Assembly (NCBI GenBank): GCA_024362935.1
Contig: JANCRA010000007.1
Coordinates: 6,698,503-6,762,502, forward strand
Source of the DNA: Setophaga petechia
Lineage: Eukaryota > Chordata > Aves > Passeriformes > Parulidae
DNA: 64,000 nucleotides
Reading direction: 5' to 3'
The notes below the pieces were generated by a model. It saw nothing but the letters and a program-made list of their open reading frames with translations, ran no database searches and was not told the origin of the DNA. Positions 50,756 to 63,660 of this stretch are shown in pieces (position 1 is the stretch's first letter; the number at the start of each line of letters is the position of its first letter). A program made the position numbers and the translations under genes.

Positions 50756-53700
50756 GTATGTTAATTCAAAGCTAAGGGGCTCATACTTTCCATTCCAAAG
50801 GAGGTTCCCTCCTTCCTTGGCAGATACCTGTCTTTCATAGACAGATACTTACATAGTCCAGAATTCCCCACCATAGCCCATATTTACTCCAACTAAAGCA
50901 CAACCAGAAAGCATTTCACTAAAAACTAGTAAAGAAATGCAGCCACAGTAAATTATAAAAAGATAGCTGCTATTAAAAAATTACCTTTCATTTCTCCTGG
51001 GCATCAGTTCACCTTCATTTTGCCTAATAATTTCCTAAAAAAAAAATCTCAAGTTTGCTTTCTTGAATGCTCTTGGTTTTTCACCTTCCCACCCTTCTTA
51101 TAAATCCTCAATCCAGCCACCACCTCATGGCTACAGCCTAGAACCATATTTTTCCACCAAGTACAGTCTGTCTTGTGCTTGTGATCAGTGGGTCAAGCAG
51201 AGTGTTAGCTGTGCTGGCTTCTTTTACAGAGCATTAGATTCTCAGAGGCACTTGTGAAGGCAGTTCAGCAGCAGACACTGTGAGAAAGCTGCTTCACATC
51301 CTACCTTGAAAGGGAACATGCAGCCTTTGCCCCCACCTCCTCCATGGTAAGCTGGATCCAAAAAAACTCACTAGTTCAAGAACAAAAGCTATTTCAACAT
51401 ATTACAAGTCTAAAAGTCTCCAGTTTCTCTCTGTTTCTGAAGCACCAAGTAGGGGCTATGAACTCGAACCCTCAGGCCCTTACCATGTTTGACTATTGCT
51501 GTGGGAAGGGAAAACAGACCAGCACTAAAATAAGCTCCAGATTGCATTTGCTTGGCCCTGGAGCTTACATTGCTTCTATAAGACAAAACTTCCCTATTTC
51601 AGAAATTTCAGTTCCCTTTACTAGGGCGAGAAAAAGTAAATCAGTTTTGTATGTTCTGTAGTAAATAAAAACATACGTAGAATTCAGACTGACTGAGGAA
51701 GATTTAAAAATTTAGTGTTTGTTCCACTTTTTCTCCTTCTCCTAATGGACCCCTTCTCAAAACTAACTATATGTACCAGGAATTAAGGCAACTTGAGCTG
51801 CTGAATCATACTTCTGATGGATAATACACATTAAAAAGCAGTTAAACAATTGCACACCAAAACCCAGCTTGCTTCCTTATTATATACAGAAAGATGCTGG
51901 TAATGTATTTTACCAAATTGCTTTTGTATATCAGAACAGTCTCCAAAATTGGCAAAAAAAATCTGTAGCTCATCCACAATTTGCATGCTATAAAGGAACT
52001 TAAACATATATTCACCACTATTCATCTTTCAGAAATGCAGGTTTAAGCAGAAATGATGACAATATTTGTAACTGCAGCAGAGGTTTAATTATGAAGGATT
52101 TTAAGAATCATTGGAATAGGATTTCATAAAGAAAAACGTTTTTTAAATGTTAATGGAAAATTGATTCTTCTTTACTATAACAAAAAAATAATGTTAAAGA
52201 CCATGAAGTACCAGAGACCTTGCTTGCACCGATTTTGTATAAAATCTTAACCCTGGTCTACAGTAATTGAACCCAAAGTCCCTTTAAGCTAATATTACAA
52301 ATTGTGTTTTTATGGGCTCTGACAAAATACGATTTTTTTCTTCCCTTCAGTGGTCCTCTGCAGGGAAGTGAAACCAAGATTATCATAATTTTAAACCAAT
52401 TAAAGATCAGTCACTTCATGTGATCAGTAACTGTACTCTATTGAGATGGCATTTTCAGCCTCACACAGAGTCATGAATATGAATAAACCTATAACCAAAT
52501 TATGTTTTGGTGTAGTTATAGGTTTTATTCTACTGGCACACAAATGAAGGGATGAGATATACAAATCAAGATTGTCAAACAGAACATTAATACCTCTGAG
52601 CAGCCCCAAGTTGCGTAGGTTACCAGAAGGCTACCAAAAAGACCTTTGCAACTAGAAGGATCACAATTTGTTTTGCCTTCTCCCTCTACAAAATTTCGAG
52701 TCTGGATCAGTTTAAAAAATTATAATTACCTTCCCCTACCTACCCAAAGTAACAGAGTTTTCAAAACAAAATTAGAAAAAAAATCTTTAAAAAAATCAAG
52801 CTAATTGGTTCCAAGCTAATTAAATATCTTAAGCTTCTTTGCTTGTTGTAGGAAAAGCACCTAACTCCCAGACTGCTCTTCATGGACACCACAGTGGCAA
52901 ACATTAGGAGGGTGAGCGCTTTCTAACATTGATGGGCACTGAGATTTGGCAGTCAGGTCTGAACATGAAGCCTGGTCTATGCCAATGACTACAACCTCAA
53001 AAATAAAGAGACATTGGCAGAGTTAGTGAATGTAAAGAAATAAATATTGAGGCCATACTTCAATAATAGAAGTAAAATAAGATTTCTCTTATTAAAAGCC
53101 CATTTATCAGTTGTCTCTGGGAAGACAAGAATCTGTCTAAAAGTTATGCTGGCTAATGTTAACTACAAACCAGAATTTGGATGCATGTTGCAAATAAAAA
53201 TAAATCAAAGTAACAAGCATACCACAGAAATGATCCCAACTTTTTGAAATAGTGGAGACCCTCTTCCTGGTAAACCTGATAAAGACAAAGCCTCAACTCC
53301 TAAGATTAGATAACATAATCTGTACCACTGTATTTAAACATTTGAAACAAGAGTGGGAATCTCTGCAGGATCACTACAGAAGAAGCAAAAGCAAACCAAG
53401 GTTCAGTTGAACAAGTAATGTTTTATAGCACCTGCATTCCAATACAGGACAAAGTGAAGTGGATTTGAAACCCATGCCTATTGAATCCAGTACACACTTC
53501 AGCATTTCAGATAAAAAGAGTTTCAATAACAGAATGAGAACAACATTTGGAGGGTTCTTACCATGACTCTGCATATCAGGTGCCCCCATCTCCACAGGGC
53601 TAACGAGGCTCCCAAATGCAACAACCATGCACCAGTAATGTCCAAGGCCCTGGAAGACTAGAAATTAGATTAGAGTAGAACATCACAGAGGTCCCTTCAG

Positions 53701-55079
53701 CCTTAAAAGTCAAATAGTGTGTGCACGCAGTAACTTTTCTTCTCCACTAGTCTTTTGCCATGTGCACAAAACATTTCATATAGATTGCAAGCAAGCAAAG
53801 AAACCAAGAACTTGAAACAAAACAGGATTAATTTCCACAGCTTACATGATAATTGCCAAATTAGCACATTTACCTCAGCACTATGGAAGATGTGCATTGG
53901 ATGAATCAATGACACTGCAGAATAAGGTAATGAAGGTGCAAAATAAATACTGCTTAACACCTCTCTTGTATTCTGTTCTCCTCAAGAAGCCGTGGGGATC
54001 TCCTACACCTTCTGGCTGAACTGTGCTAGAGATGTATCAGTTTCTCTGGACAGGAAATTTCTCACATACTTTGATATAAGAACTTCTCTAGGAGTAGGTC
54101 AAGTAGAAGTTACACAGGATTTAATTTGCTGATACACTCTAGGTGAGATGCTTCCACCTGGGTTTTGCTAGCACCAGCAATAAAAGTCTTACTTCCTGCA
54201 GCCTGAAATGCAGCTCAGACTTTCTACTGGAAATTTACACACCAAACTCTCAACATAGCCTTGTGTTTAGTAATTTACTTTTTAGGATATGTTGGGGGAA
54301 AAAATATAATATTTCCTTTTATTACTTTCTTCTGTATTTCACTTTCCTCCCTGGAAATGCTTTTGCTTTCCATTCTCATTATACTCTACCATGTTGCTGA
54401 TTTTCTTCCCTTTCATTTCTTCCCTTGGGTTAAAGCAATTAATAATAAAAGTCACATGAAAGCCAGAAGTACACAGGAAACCCTGCAGCCTAAAGACTGT
54501 GCTTGGAAAATCTGTGCTTCAACTGGACAGGTCTGGTGGCCTGGAGAGAAGACAGGAGATGAAAGTGAGCAAATCTCTCTGAATCTTCAAAGCCAAAGGA
54601 ATCCTGCTGCTTTCCAGGCTCTGAGAATCAGCAGGGCCATCCCCACAGGAGAGACCCACTGCAGAGATCACTTTGGGGACCTTTCATGGTCTTTTGGAAG
54701 CACATTTCCACAGAATTTCACAAGGTCATCTTTTCTCAGGTCTGTCTTAAACCTGCACAAGTCCCAATGCCCTGGGCACTGCTGCAGCCCTGGGCAGTCA
54801 TTACTTCCCTGCTGCTGACAGCAGCTTTCAGAGCTTGCCTGAGTAGCCCCCATCAAAGGGACAAGCAACTCCAAAGGCCTTGAAAAGCCCAAAGAGACAC
54901 TCTGTGCCCATGCTGTGGGTACAGCACACTCACTCCTTGGTCACTGGGATCCAGGTGCACAATGCATGCATCCTCTTCAAGCACAGAGATGGTTCTTTGG
55001 ATTATTTTTCTCCTGGTCATTCATAATTTAGGAGTAGCTACTCACTGCTCTCTGTACAAGTCAGACTGTTTCTGGCTTT
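50756..55079. other. Noncoding stretch, nothing firmly recognised
   Basis: AT-rich DNA. A possible very short CR1 relic lies near 53680-53700 (cagaggtcccttcagcc). The 185-codon frame at 54261-54818 has no domain, has hydrophobic AT-rich and GC-richer halves that do not resemble one protein, and lacks promoter or splice support. Confidence 0.5.
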
Positions 55080-55440
55080 GCATTATTTCTAACAGTGTAG
55101 CAAATAATTTACATGACATTGTGTCACACTAATATTAAATAACCAATTAGCAGGATTAATAAAACGGACCTTCCACTTCCCATTTCTGCTCATTAATAGG
55201 TACATCAGCTCTGCATTAGGAAACAAGTTATGCATAAAGCACATCTGCTCCAAGTCCTGCTTTAAATTATAGCTGCAGGGTTAATTGAACACCCCAGTCT
55301 AATCTCTCAGCACTGGCAGTGCAGCATGCTGTACTGCATCAGCGTTTTCACTTGAGCTTATTATTTTAAACAACTACAATAAAACAGTGGCACCAATGAG
55401 AAAAACAGCATTGGGGGAAAATATTTAAAAACAATGGCCC
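55080..55440. other. Possible conserved noncoding element
   Basis: The stretch has densely packed homeobox-type words: ccaattagc, ggattaat (OTX/PITX-like), cattaatagg, a ttatgcataa palindrome (55229-55238 region), ttaaattat and ggttaatt. There is no repeat signature and no reading frame. The texture is like that of vertebrate conserved enhancers, but conservation itself is untested. Confidence 0.25.
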
Positions 55441-55714
55441 TGTTGAGATAACCAGAAAGGGTTCCTTTGTAACAGGTTCGAGAAGAGCATTTTTCACATT
55501 TCAGCACATTTCTACCAAGCTACTCCTTTATATTTCCTGAATTCCTAGTCTGTCCAATATCAAGGCCATCCTATACAGGATATCAAGAAGAGAGTGACAA
55601 AATCACTAAGGTCATGATGATATGGAAAAGTTATCTGAATTAGACAGACACTTCAGTCTGTGTGGAAAATCACTCCATGGAAAGCCAGTGCCCACAAAGA
55701 CAGAGGAGTCCTGC

Positions 55715-56068
55715 AACTTCATTCAAATAAAGGGAGAGAGTCCACTGAGGCACACACCCGCAGGGTTTTCTCTCTCAAGGTTTGGGAGGACACAGCCCCT
55801 TTTACCCTGAACTCCCAGCTGCCCTCTTCCTTTCCCCAAGGGCTGAGGTACTATGAAGGTACAGCCTTCCCAAACCACCTAGCACATATTCCCCCTTAAA
55901 TATCCAATTTTCCCCCAAGTTCAGAAACTCAAGCTTATGTGGACCCATTTGCTGTTTCAGGATTTAAACTGCCTAGGCTCTGTAACAAACCCGTGGCTTG
56001 AAGTTGATAGAGACATTAAGACTCATTGTTTGTGAAGACATAAGCACACATCTTTCCTATCAAATCCA
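55715..56068. mobile_element. Interspersed repeat, ERV/LTR-like, copy B
   Basis: This is the partner of 2298-2666, in the same orientation and with the same series of landmarks (see copy A). It includes 'caaataaagggagagag' at its left, which contains an AATAAA poly(A) signal as an LTR would, and 'acaaacccgtggcttgaag' plus 'gagacattaagactcattg' in the right half. Copy B looks closer to what I recall of the family than copy A. Sequence left of 55715 (from about 55650) may belong to it as well. The ERV assignment is inference; the relation between the two copies is visible directly. Confidence 0.6.
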
Positions 56069-59000
56069 TTTGATGATAACTTTTGAGGACATGCATTTAC
56101 ATCACATCAACGTAGAAATATCTGTTAGTACTTCCTACCCATTCCTAAAATCCTAGTGGTTCACAGAATTAATATGGGTTTTTTTTTTCCACTGAGTACA
56201 TAAACCCCTATTATATTACCAATAATCTCACAAACCCTTGGGTATTACCAGTTTTGTATTTATTGGTATTCCCACTGATATCTGACTGCTTGACTATGTA
56301 GTCATTAACACTACTAAGTCCAGACAAAGTCACCTTATTTTAAAAGGGGGACATAATTAAGAAAAGGGCCTTTACTGAAATTCACCCAAGCCCAATCCAA
56401 ACCAGCTAAATCAACCTTTAAGGCCTGTGCATTCTGACATATAAATAAACTGTCACACCTTTAATCCATATGTTGCTCTCTCTGTAGCTATTTGTTGCAT
56501 GGATTGTAAGTGCTGGCAATAGCTCCAGACCTCCCCCAGGCACAGGAGAACAGCCACCTCTTGCACTTAATAAAATCTATCAACAAGGGAGCTACCAGCT
56601 ATGTCAGTGTTCGGGGTCTTTTTCAGTAAGGTTCAAAACCAGAGCACTCCTTCCTCACTATAATGCTGAAAGAAAATGGCACTAAAGCAACAACATCCAC
56701 CACAAATACAGACCTTTAGCACCAACTGCCAGCACAAAATATTCACACCTGCTGCAAACAAAACACATACTGACAAAGAGCACAGAAGGATATGAATAGC
56801 TACTACACAGTCTTGGGGAGTCTTTGTGCAAGCATATTCTCATTTCTTAAGTGTTTTGTTTCAAAACCAGTTGATGTCCTAGGAAATCTCTGAATTCTTT
56901 TCAATGCAAACTGTGCCTGAATTGTAAGTGAAAGGAGCAAAGGAACTTATTCATGGGGAGTGGTTTTGAGAAATCCTAGTGTTAGGCAGCAAAGGTAACT
57001 CTTCAAAGTAGGGAAGGGATGAGACAAAGCACTCAAACCCTTCTATTCTCAGTCCCCCCACTAAAAAAAAACAGGGACAATATCTGACTCACCTTCCAGT
57101 GTCTAAGGAGCAACAAATGTTTAATACAGCGAGTGAAAAAGGCAGGAGCCTATTCTCCAGGCAGGAGCAGGCAGGCAGATCCCAATGGGAGAACGATGGT
57201 GCTTAAGGCAAGCAGAGCAACTGGAACCTGCATCCTCAGCTGCTTGCTCACAGGCCCAGCAGTGGCTGCTGCTGCTGGCAGCACGCTGGTCTGCACTGGT
57301 AGAGGGCTGGAAATGTGTCATTAACAAGTGGGACTGGAATAGCAAAATTGATCAGATTTCTTTCTAATGCCTACAGACAATAGTCAGGGGCAATAGTAAA
57401 GACTCAATGGCCATCGCTCACTTTTAATCTGGTCTCTATTCCAGACTCATTTCCTTTAGTGAGCACAACCTCATGGTCCAAATGAACTCACCCAGCAAAC
57501 AAATTCAGGTTGTAGAAACCACCTGGCTCTAAATCTGTATTGAAGAGCTGAGATTTTCTAAGTACTCACTGATACAACTAACACTGTGGATAGGCCATTG
57601 CTGACACAAGAGGGTAAACTTTAATATGGATTAGAGAGATGGAAATAGCCTGGCACACTAAGAAGGTATTCTGAGCACTACCTAGTAATTAATCTATTTA
57701 AAATACAAAAGGAGAATAATTTAAAATGTCAGTTTAAAATTCAAAGAGATGAAACCAACAGTGAGGTCAAATTTGAAAAGGAGAAATAAGAAGAAAGAGA
57801 AAGCCAGCTATTATGGCTCCAGAATGATTTTATAAACATCCTCTATTGAATGAGGCCTTGTGAAAATGAACAGAGAAGGATCTCCAACAGAGCCAAACCA
57901 GCAGGTAGGATGCAAATACAAGTAAATAAAAAGCAACTGAAGAGTGGCTTGTAGGTATTAAATTTTCAATATTCAAAATTTAACGTAAGTTCTTCATAAA
58001 ACATGCAAAAAGCAAAAATTAAATATTACAGTAATAAACTCACAGCAATAGCCTCACATTGGAGATCTACCTCCCCAGTGCCCAAAGAAAGATAAGCAAA
58101 CAGTGGCAACAGTAACAGAAAATTCAGTGAATTTACTAATTATCTTTTTTAAAGCCTCCTACCTTTGTTTTAAACATAAAATCCCAAACTGAAAGTAGGA
58201 CCATAATATGAGTTCCTCTGGTGTCTTCCCTCCCTGTGCAAAGAGAAGAAATAAAAACCCCACATCCCCAGCAACACCTGTTTTTTAGCATCACAATCGT
58301 GTTTATGGCAGGCAGCACAGAGCTTGGCTCAAAGCTCAGGTCAGGAACAACCTGAGCAGCCTTCATCTGCAGTTCATGAGTTAGACAGCTTTAAGCATTG
58401 ATTTCCAGACCAAATCCACAAACTTAAAATTGAATTACAGCTGTTGGAGAAGGATCTGTAAATAAGACATCGCAGGAGTTTGTACACACAGACATTTCAA
58501 ATTTTAATTGCTGGTTTGAATGCTTATACTGCAATAACTGGGCAGATGCTGTTTTTAAACCCCTTATAACAGAAAAAATGCAACAAAATAGGACAAGGAC
58601 ACGAACAGAAACACCAGTTTGCAGCATGTTTTTCATCATTGATCTTATGGGATGTTGACAGACCAAGTTCTTGTGTGGGATGGGGTATTTTGGTACAACT
58701 GGAGATTGGAATTCTTTATCAATCCTGCATCTGACACACAGTCTCGTTGGCTATACCAAATTGTAAAGGTTTTCAGAAGTTGAAAAATTACTACCTTTGC
58801 CAACAGCATATTATATTTATCAACTGTGTGTCTTCAGGAAAATGAATTTGCCATGCTGTCAGAAATTGTCTGCTTTGGGAGGTGTGATTAAACTTTAGTC
58901 ATTGGTGTAGAAATGTAATTCTTTCTTGCAGTTCATTGCTTTCCAGCTCAGAGGTTTATTTATGGACCAAAGATTACATAAGACCTGAAACAAATTGTGG

Positions 59001-59373
59001 GTGTAGCAACTGTTTAGAAAACTGTTTATAAAACAATCAAACCTGACTGCATGTTTTGAATAAAAATTCACTTTTGTGTGTAAGCGTGCCATGAGGAATC
59101 TTTATCTCACTCAAGCCTCAGAGGGAGCACATGGCTGGCAAATAGCAAAGGAATTGAGCTTCCCTGCTGGCATTTTTGTGAGTAGGGAAGTTCATAGACA
59201 TGCCAGCAGACAGACTCAATACAAACATTAGCAAGAGGCAACCCATGGAGAAGCCAGGGTAAGCACATCTCAGCCTAGGAGAGAAAGGCAGGCTGCAGAG
59301 TTCAGTGATCTCCACTCAAACCTGCTCAATCTGCACAGAAGTTAAGGGCTGGGACTGATGTCAAGGTCAGGGG
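56069..59373. other. Noncoding stretch, nothing recognised
   Basis: AT-rich DNA without a supported gene or repeat. Open frames near 57121-57367 lie on both strands of the same GC-richer patch and have no domain. Confidence 0.55.
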
Positions 59374-60065
59374 TGTGACAGGACCTTTCACCCCCTGACA
59401 GAAGTTTCTCTTTACCCCATAAGGCTAAACCTAGACCAGAATAAGCTTGCCTTGTGATGAGTTATCCTGCTGATAATATCTTTAGCCATCAATAAACATC
59501 CTGCCTTAAATGCATGGGAAAAGATAAGCAAAAATCCATGATTGACAGACACAGCACTTTCACAAACTATAAAAGACCATTAAAATTCTCATAAAATCAC
59601 AAATCTCTTACATATTCTCTGAGTGTGTGGAGAGTTCTCAAAAGTGAAGATGTCCACCTCGAGTTACTTCCCTGGGATTGAGAGGAAGGAGACTTCCATG
59701 CACCACTATCATTCATTGGTAAGTGACACTGGCTCCTAATCTATACTATTTCTTCACTAGCTGTAATACAGGTACATTTAATTGTACCTTTTATTAGGTG
59801 TTTTTCAACCTACTTGTAGTTCTTTTTTTATCTACTAGCAGTTCTTTTTCGTTTATCCTGTGTAGTAGGTAAGCCTGTAAAAGCCTTACATCTGTTTTTC
59901 CTTGTGCCCATTCAATAAATATTTCATATTGTAATAGACCTGGATTGGTCATTTATTAAGAACTTGTGAGCAAGAGTGATTTCAGGGTGCTGGCCTCCTC
60001 AATAAAGCTGCTGCCCACTGTCAGAGACCTGAGCAAAGGCAGGGGCTGTCTAAACTCCCTCATCT
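59374..60065 (+). mobile_element. Probable solo LTR of an avian ERV
   Basis: The block has LTR anatomy in the plus orientation. It has a TG start (tgtgacagg, 59374), a TATA box tataaaag at 59568-59575, and AATAAA signals at 59914-59919 and 60001-60006 followed by GT-containing sequence. The words 'cctggattggtcatttatta' and 'gagcaagagtgatttcaggg' are ones I associate with avian ERV LTRs. No gag, pol or env frame follows, so it is a solo LTR or a decayed remnant. A 23-codon frame starts at ATG 59650 and runs to a strong donor ttg|gtaagt (GT at 59719). The right border and any target-site duplication could not be fixed by eye. Confidence 0.55.
59568..59575 (+). promoter_or_regulatory. TATA box of the LTR
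   Basis: tataaaag lies about 195 bp after the proposed LTR start and 82 bp before the ATG at 59650. This position is consistent with a U3 promoter. Confidence 0.45.
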
Positions 60066-61612
60066 CATTCATAAAGGGAACCTTTTTTCAAGAACTGTTA
60101 AAAGCAACGAATACAAGTAGGTTTGAAACCTCTTAAGGCTGACCCAGAATGGCTGTTGCTCTTCTGTCTGGCAGAGGGATCTCCCCATCCCTGCTAGGCA
60201 TCACACATTTTGGAGGACCCAGTGTTTCTCTCCTGGTCAGAGGCCAGGCTTGGGAAGAGTAGTATGGAACATGAAGGTTGAACACCCCTACCAAGGCACA
60301 GGGAGCTCCTGTGGTGCCACCTCTGGCATGGCATCATGCCCCAATCACCCATAGCCATCTGCTCAGGTCTTCACAAGCTGCTATAATGATATCTGAGTAC
60401 AAAACTCTGGGGTCCTCTGCTCCTGCTGTGTCTCTGAGTGTCCAGTCCCCTGGGCCCCTCATTACACAGAGGGTCAGGAGGTCACAACCTCTGGCCCTGG
60501 GCTCCCCCAGAGCTCAGCCTGCAGCTCCACCGTGGCTGCCCCTGACCTACCTGCACTGAAAGGATTCTTCAACAAGTTGTCACCATGGGGTTTTTCCTGC
60601 CAGGGGTAGAGAGGTTTGATTTTGAAATCACACCTTCAAGGTCTTCTACAGATGTTGTCTCCCTCCAGCAAAGTCATTCCAGTGAGCAGCCCCACTGCCC
60701 TCCTCTCTCCTGTGGAAATACAAGAGTGAATCTTCTAGATTCTATTGAATGTCATAAGAAATAAAACATTCTCTGCAGATCTAGGGAGCACAGATCCCAG
60801 TCCTGATGGCACCAATCTCAAATATCCAGTGAGTAAAATATGAAAAAGCTGGAGTTATTAATCTGTCATATACTGCATGACAGCTCTTGAAGATACTCTA
60901 CAGTAACTCTTTGCCCATCACAACAGCTAATCTTTCATAAGGCTAATACTTAATCACTAACATTTTGTTAGGCAGAAAAACTAAAAGACTCGGTCCTCTA
61001 TGTATTACATAATTTCTACCTAGGTATGAAAGCAATGGGATTGTTTTCATTAACCTTTCATTCTTCTAAAAGGACAAAAATTGATATCAAATTTATTCAG
61101 GCAAGTGAAAAGCAATCTCAAGTGATTTCACAAGGGATTTCACTACCATTGCTTTTTTCCTCCCACAGATTCTCATAAAAAAATATGATGATCTGTCCAA
61201 ATGTAAGACAAATAGAAAAGGCAAGATACTGTCAGCTCCTCAAAGGCACAGGATTAAACTGCCTTTTTACAGCTGGATAACTGTCTTACTAAAAATATTG
61301 TTTTCTTTGGAATCCTAAGCAAGTCTGCACCATCTTACTGACAACCTGTGATACACTTGTTGCACACTACTAAACTGGTCTCTTTTTTTAAAAGTACCTG
61401 TGACACAGATTTTTTTCTTTTGGCAAATTAAACTATTTCTTTTTGGTGTACTTTGCCCTTTTGTGCCATGAACAGAGGTTTGAATTACAGGGATTTTAAT
61501 GCACTTTCTGACTTTGCTGGTACTGTTAAATATTTCACAACATTTTGCCTTTTAAAGAACTGACTTTGAATTCACAGTCAAACATCTGACAAAAGCAATG
61601 ATAAAAACTCAC
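60066..61612. other. Noncoding stretch, nothing recognised
   Basis: GC-richer at 60140-60600, then AT-rich. The 93-codon plus-strand frame at 60278-60559 lies in the GC-rich part and has no domain. Confidence 0.5.
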
Positions 61613-61758
61613 AAAGTAATTTGGCAGCAGCTCCATTTTCCACAGAGGACAAAAAATGCTGAAAAATACCAAACATGATTAATAACTGTTCAGTTTCATC
61701 TATGACCTGACCCCCTTCCATGAATTCTGCACATATCCTTTCAGAGTCTGCAACAATG
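61613..61758 (-). other. Best exon-like segment, product unknown
   Basis: On the minus strand a near-ideal acceptor (ccctccctccccctcacag) precedes 146 bp that are open through 48 codons and end at GTGAGT (61612-61607). The exon would start with the last base of a codon and end with the first base of the next. The residues alternate acidic and hydrophobic positions like a helical protein, with no low-complexity run, but I cannot match them to a family. Weak point: the exon's last bases are TT rather than AG before the donor. It could be a genuine internal exon of a minus-strand gene, and it is the strongest such candidate here. Confidence 0.35.
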
Positions 61759-63660
61759 CTGTGAGGGGGAGGGAGGGAGCAGGGGCAGCCCCAGCCTGGT
61801 GCATCAGGCCCCACTGGTTCCTACAAAGCCCACAAAACTGGACTCTTTTTTTGTTTTTGTTACAGAAGCCTTAAAAATATCTTTAAAATAAAATTCTAAA
61901 TGGCTTCTATCAGTACCATTAGTCCATAGGTGTATCTTTACTGCAGCTGCTTACTTTTGAGTAGTTCCGGTCCCTTTGCCCACAGTGGTCCTTTTGGAGA
62001 GTTTGAGGTCAGTCATAATTCATTTTCAAAACTTCAGCATCAAGGGAAACTTGTGAAATATTTTCACTATGCAAAACAGATCTAAGATTACAAAAAGCAG
62101 AGCAGAATTTAAATGCCAAACTATGACCCATCAGCAAAGGTGTCTGGAGTTAAATCAGCTCCTGGTGCTGCTTACCCTTATGTAATTGTTTAGAGGTAAA
62201 AATCATCTCTCTTCCAGAGAGAAGGCTGAAATTCGGGATGTTGAGTCTACCAGGGTGGGTTCCTAAAAGCCTCAGCTGTCCTCCGAGCTCTGCAATCACA
62301 TTGCACAGGGACATGCATCTCCTCTTGCACTTCCCTGTGGTGGTACAAACTGGTGTGCTGGTTTTGAGAAGGATGGAAATAACCAGTTTGATACTTCTTC
62401 CATCATGTTTTCCACTGGGCAATGGAGCTTGTGGTGCTGGGAGGCGTGCAGGTTTCCCTGGAAATATTAATGAGTGGAAAAGCAAGCCCAAAATTGCAGC
62501 AATGTGCTGAAGGTCTTAATCTGCTATGCATTTGGGCATGTTTCAATAAATCTGTGCCCAAAATAAACAAAAATATGTTGAGATATACTCACTTCTCTAA
62601 GCAGAAATCCAGACAAAGGCCATTTAAATTCAAGTGAGAAAGCACATAAAAACTCCCAGAACCATCTCCAGGTCTTTGTGAATAATGTTACAAGGCTATA
62701 GGGCAGCCACTCTATGCAAAGTGCCATCAGGAAACCTTTGGGGACACTGCATGTGAGATAACTGTGACCTTAGTATGACAGTTATATTGGAAAACCACTG
62801 AAATGATAGCAATGCTGACTGAACTGCTAAAAAAATTCCCAGAATCAGTATTTGGATTTATTCACTGTAAATTAATTATAACACACAAGAGGATGAAAGA
62901 AATAAGGGGAAAAATTTGCCAGTTAAAAGGATTTTATTCTTGTTAATATCTTATTTCATTTTAAAATATTACTGTATAAATACTGCTATGCTTTTAGGAT
63001 GCTGTGTAATTCACCATTACCTAAAAGCAAGGAAAAAGTAGATAGCAAGGGAGAAAAGTGAAGAGGTTCTTATTTTAATTCTGTTTAAAAAACAACATCA
63101 GGACAACAAAAATAAGTATTTGGAGGTGCAGAATGCACTTCAAAGCCTTCTCATTTTCTCTCAGCAAAGTGTGAGTTGGCAGGTGTGAAGGACCTGCCTT
63201 TGACAGGCTATCAATCTACAAGGATGAATCTACTGCTAATTAAATTTAGCTAGGTTAATCACAGAAATACAATATTTATATTCTCATTTCAATTATTTAT
63301 GCAGAAACTTCAGAGAAACTTACAGCTATTCTCAAAGACTGCTCTTCTACATATAGTTATAAATTTATGCTTGTATGGTTATGCAAGTGAAAGTTGAAGC
63401 CACACTGTGGTTTTGCCACAAGACACAAAAACCTGTTTCCTACGTGGAGTCATCAACAGTCCCATCAGTAAGAAACAGATTACCAGAACTGTAAGAAGGG
63501 CCAGGGATTATGTCTTAGCTTAGAGACAAATTTATGAGAAAAACACTTTGCAATGAGTGTTTCCTCTAAAAAAAGGGTTCCAACAATCCATTTCTCTCAA
63601 TAAGAAATTAACACTAGTGGATGCAAGTGAAAAAAAATCAACCATTTACTGGCAAATGGG
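61759..63660. other. Noncoding stretch, nothing recognised
   Basis: Ordinary AT-rich DNA. No repeat family, RNA gene or exon can be supported. Opposing open frames around 62238-62510 lie on both strands without domains. Confidence 0.55.

Noticed and set aside
51455..51480. tRNA B-box-like word on the minus strand (ggttcgagttc)
   Set aside because: No A box, acceptor stem or cloverleaf could be formed around it.
54261..54818. 185-codon plus-strand open frame
   Set aside because: It has no domain, changes composition abruptly along its length, and lacks promoter, Kozak and splice context. One such frame is expected in 64 kb.
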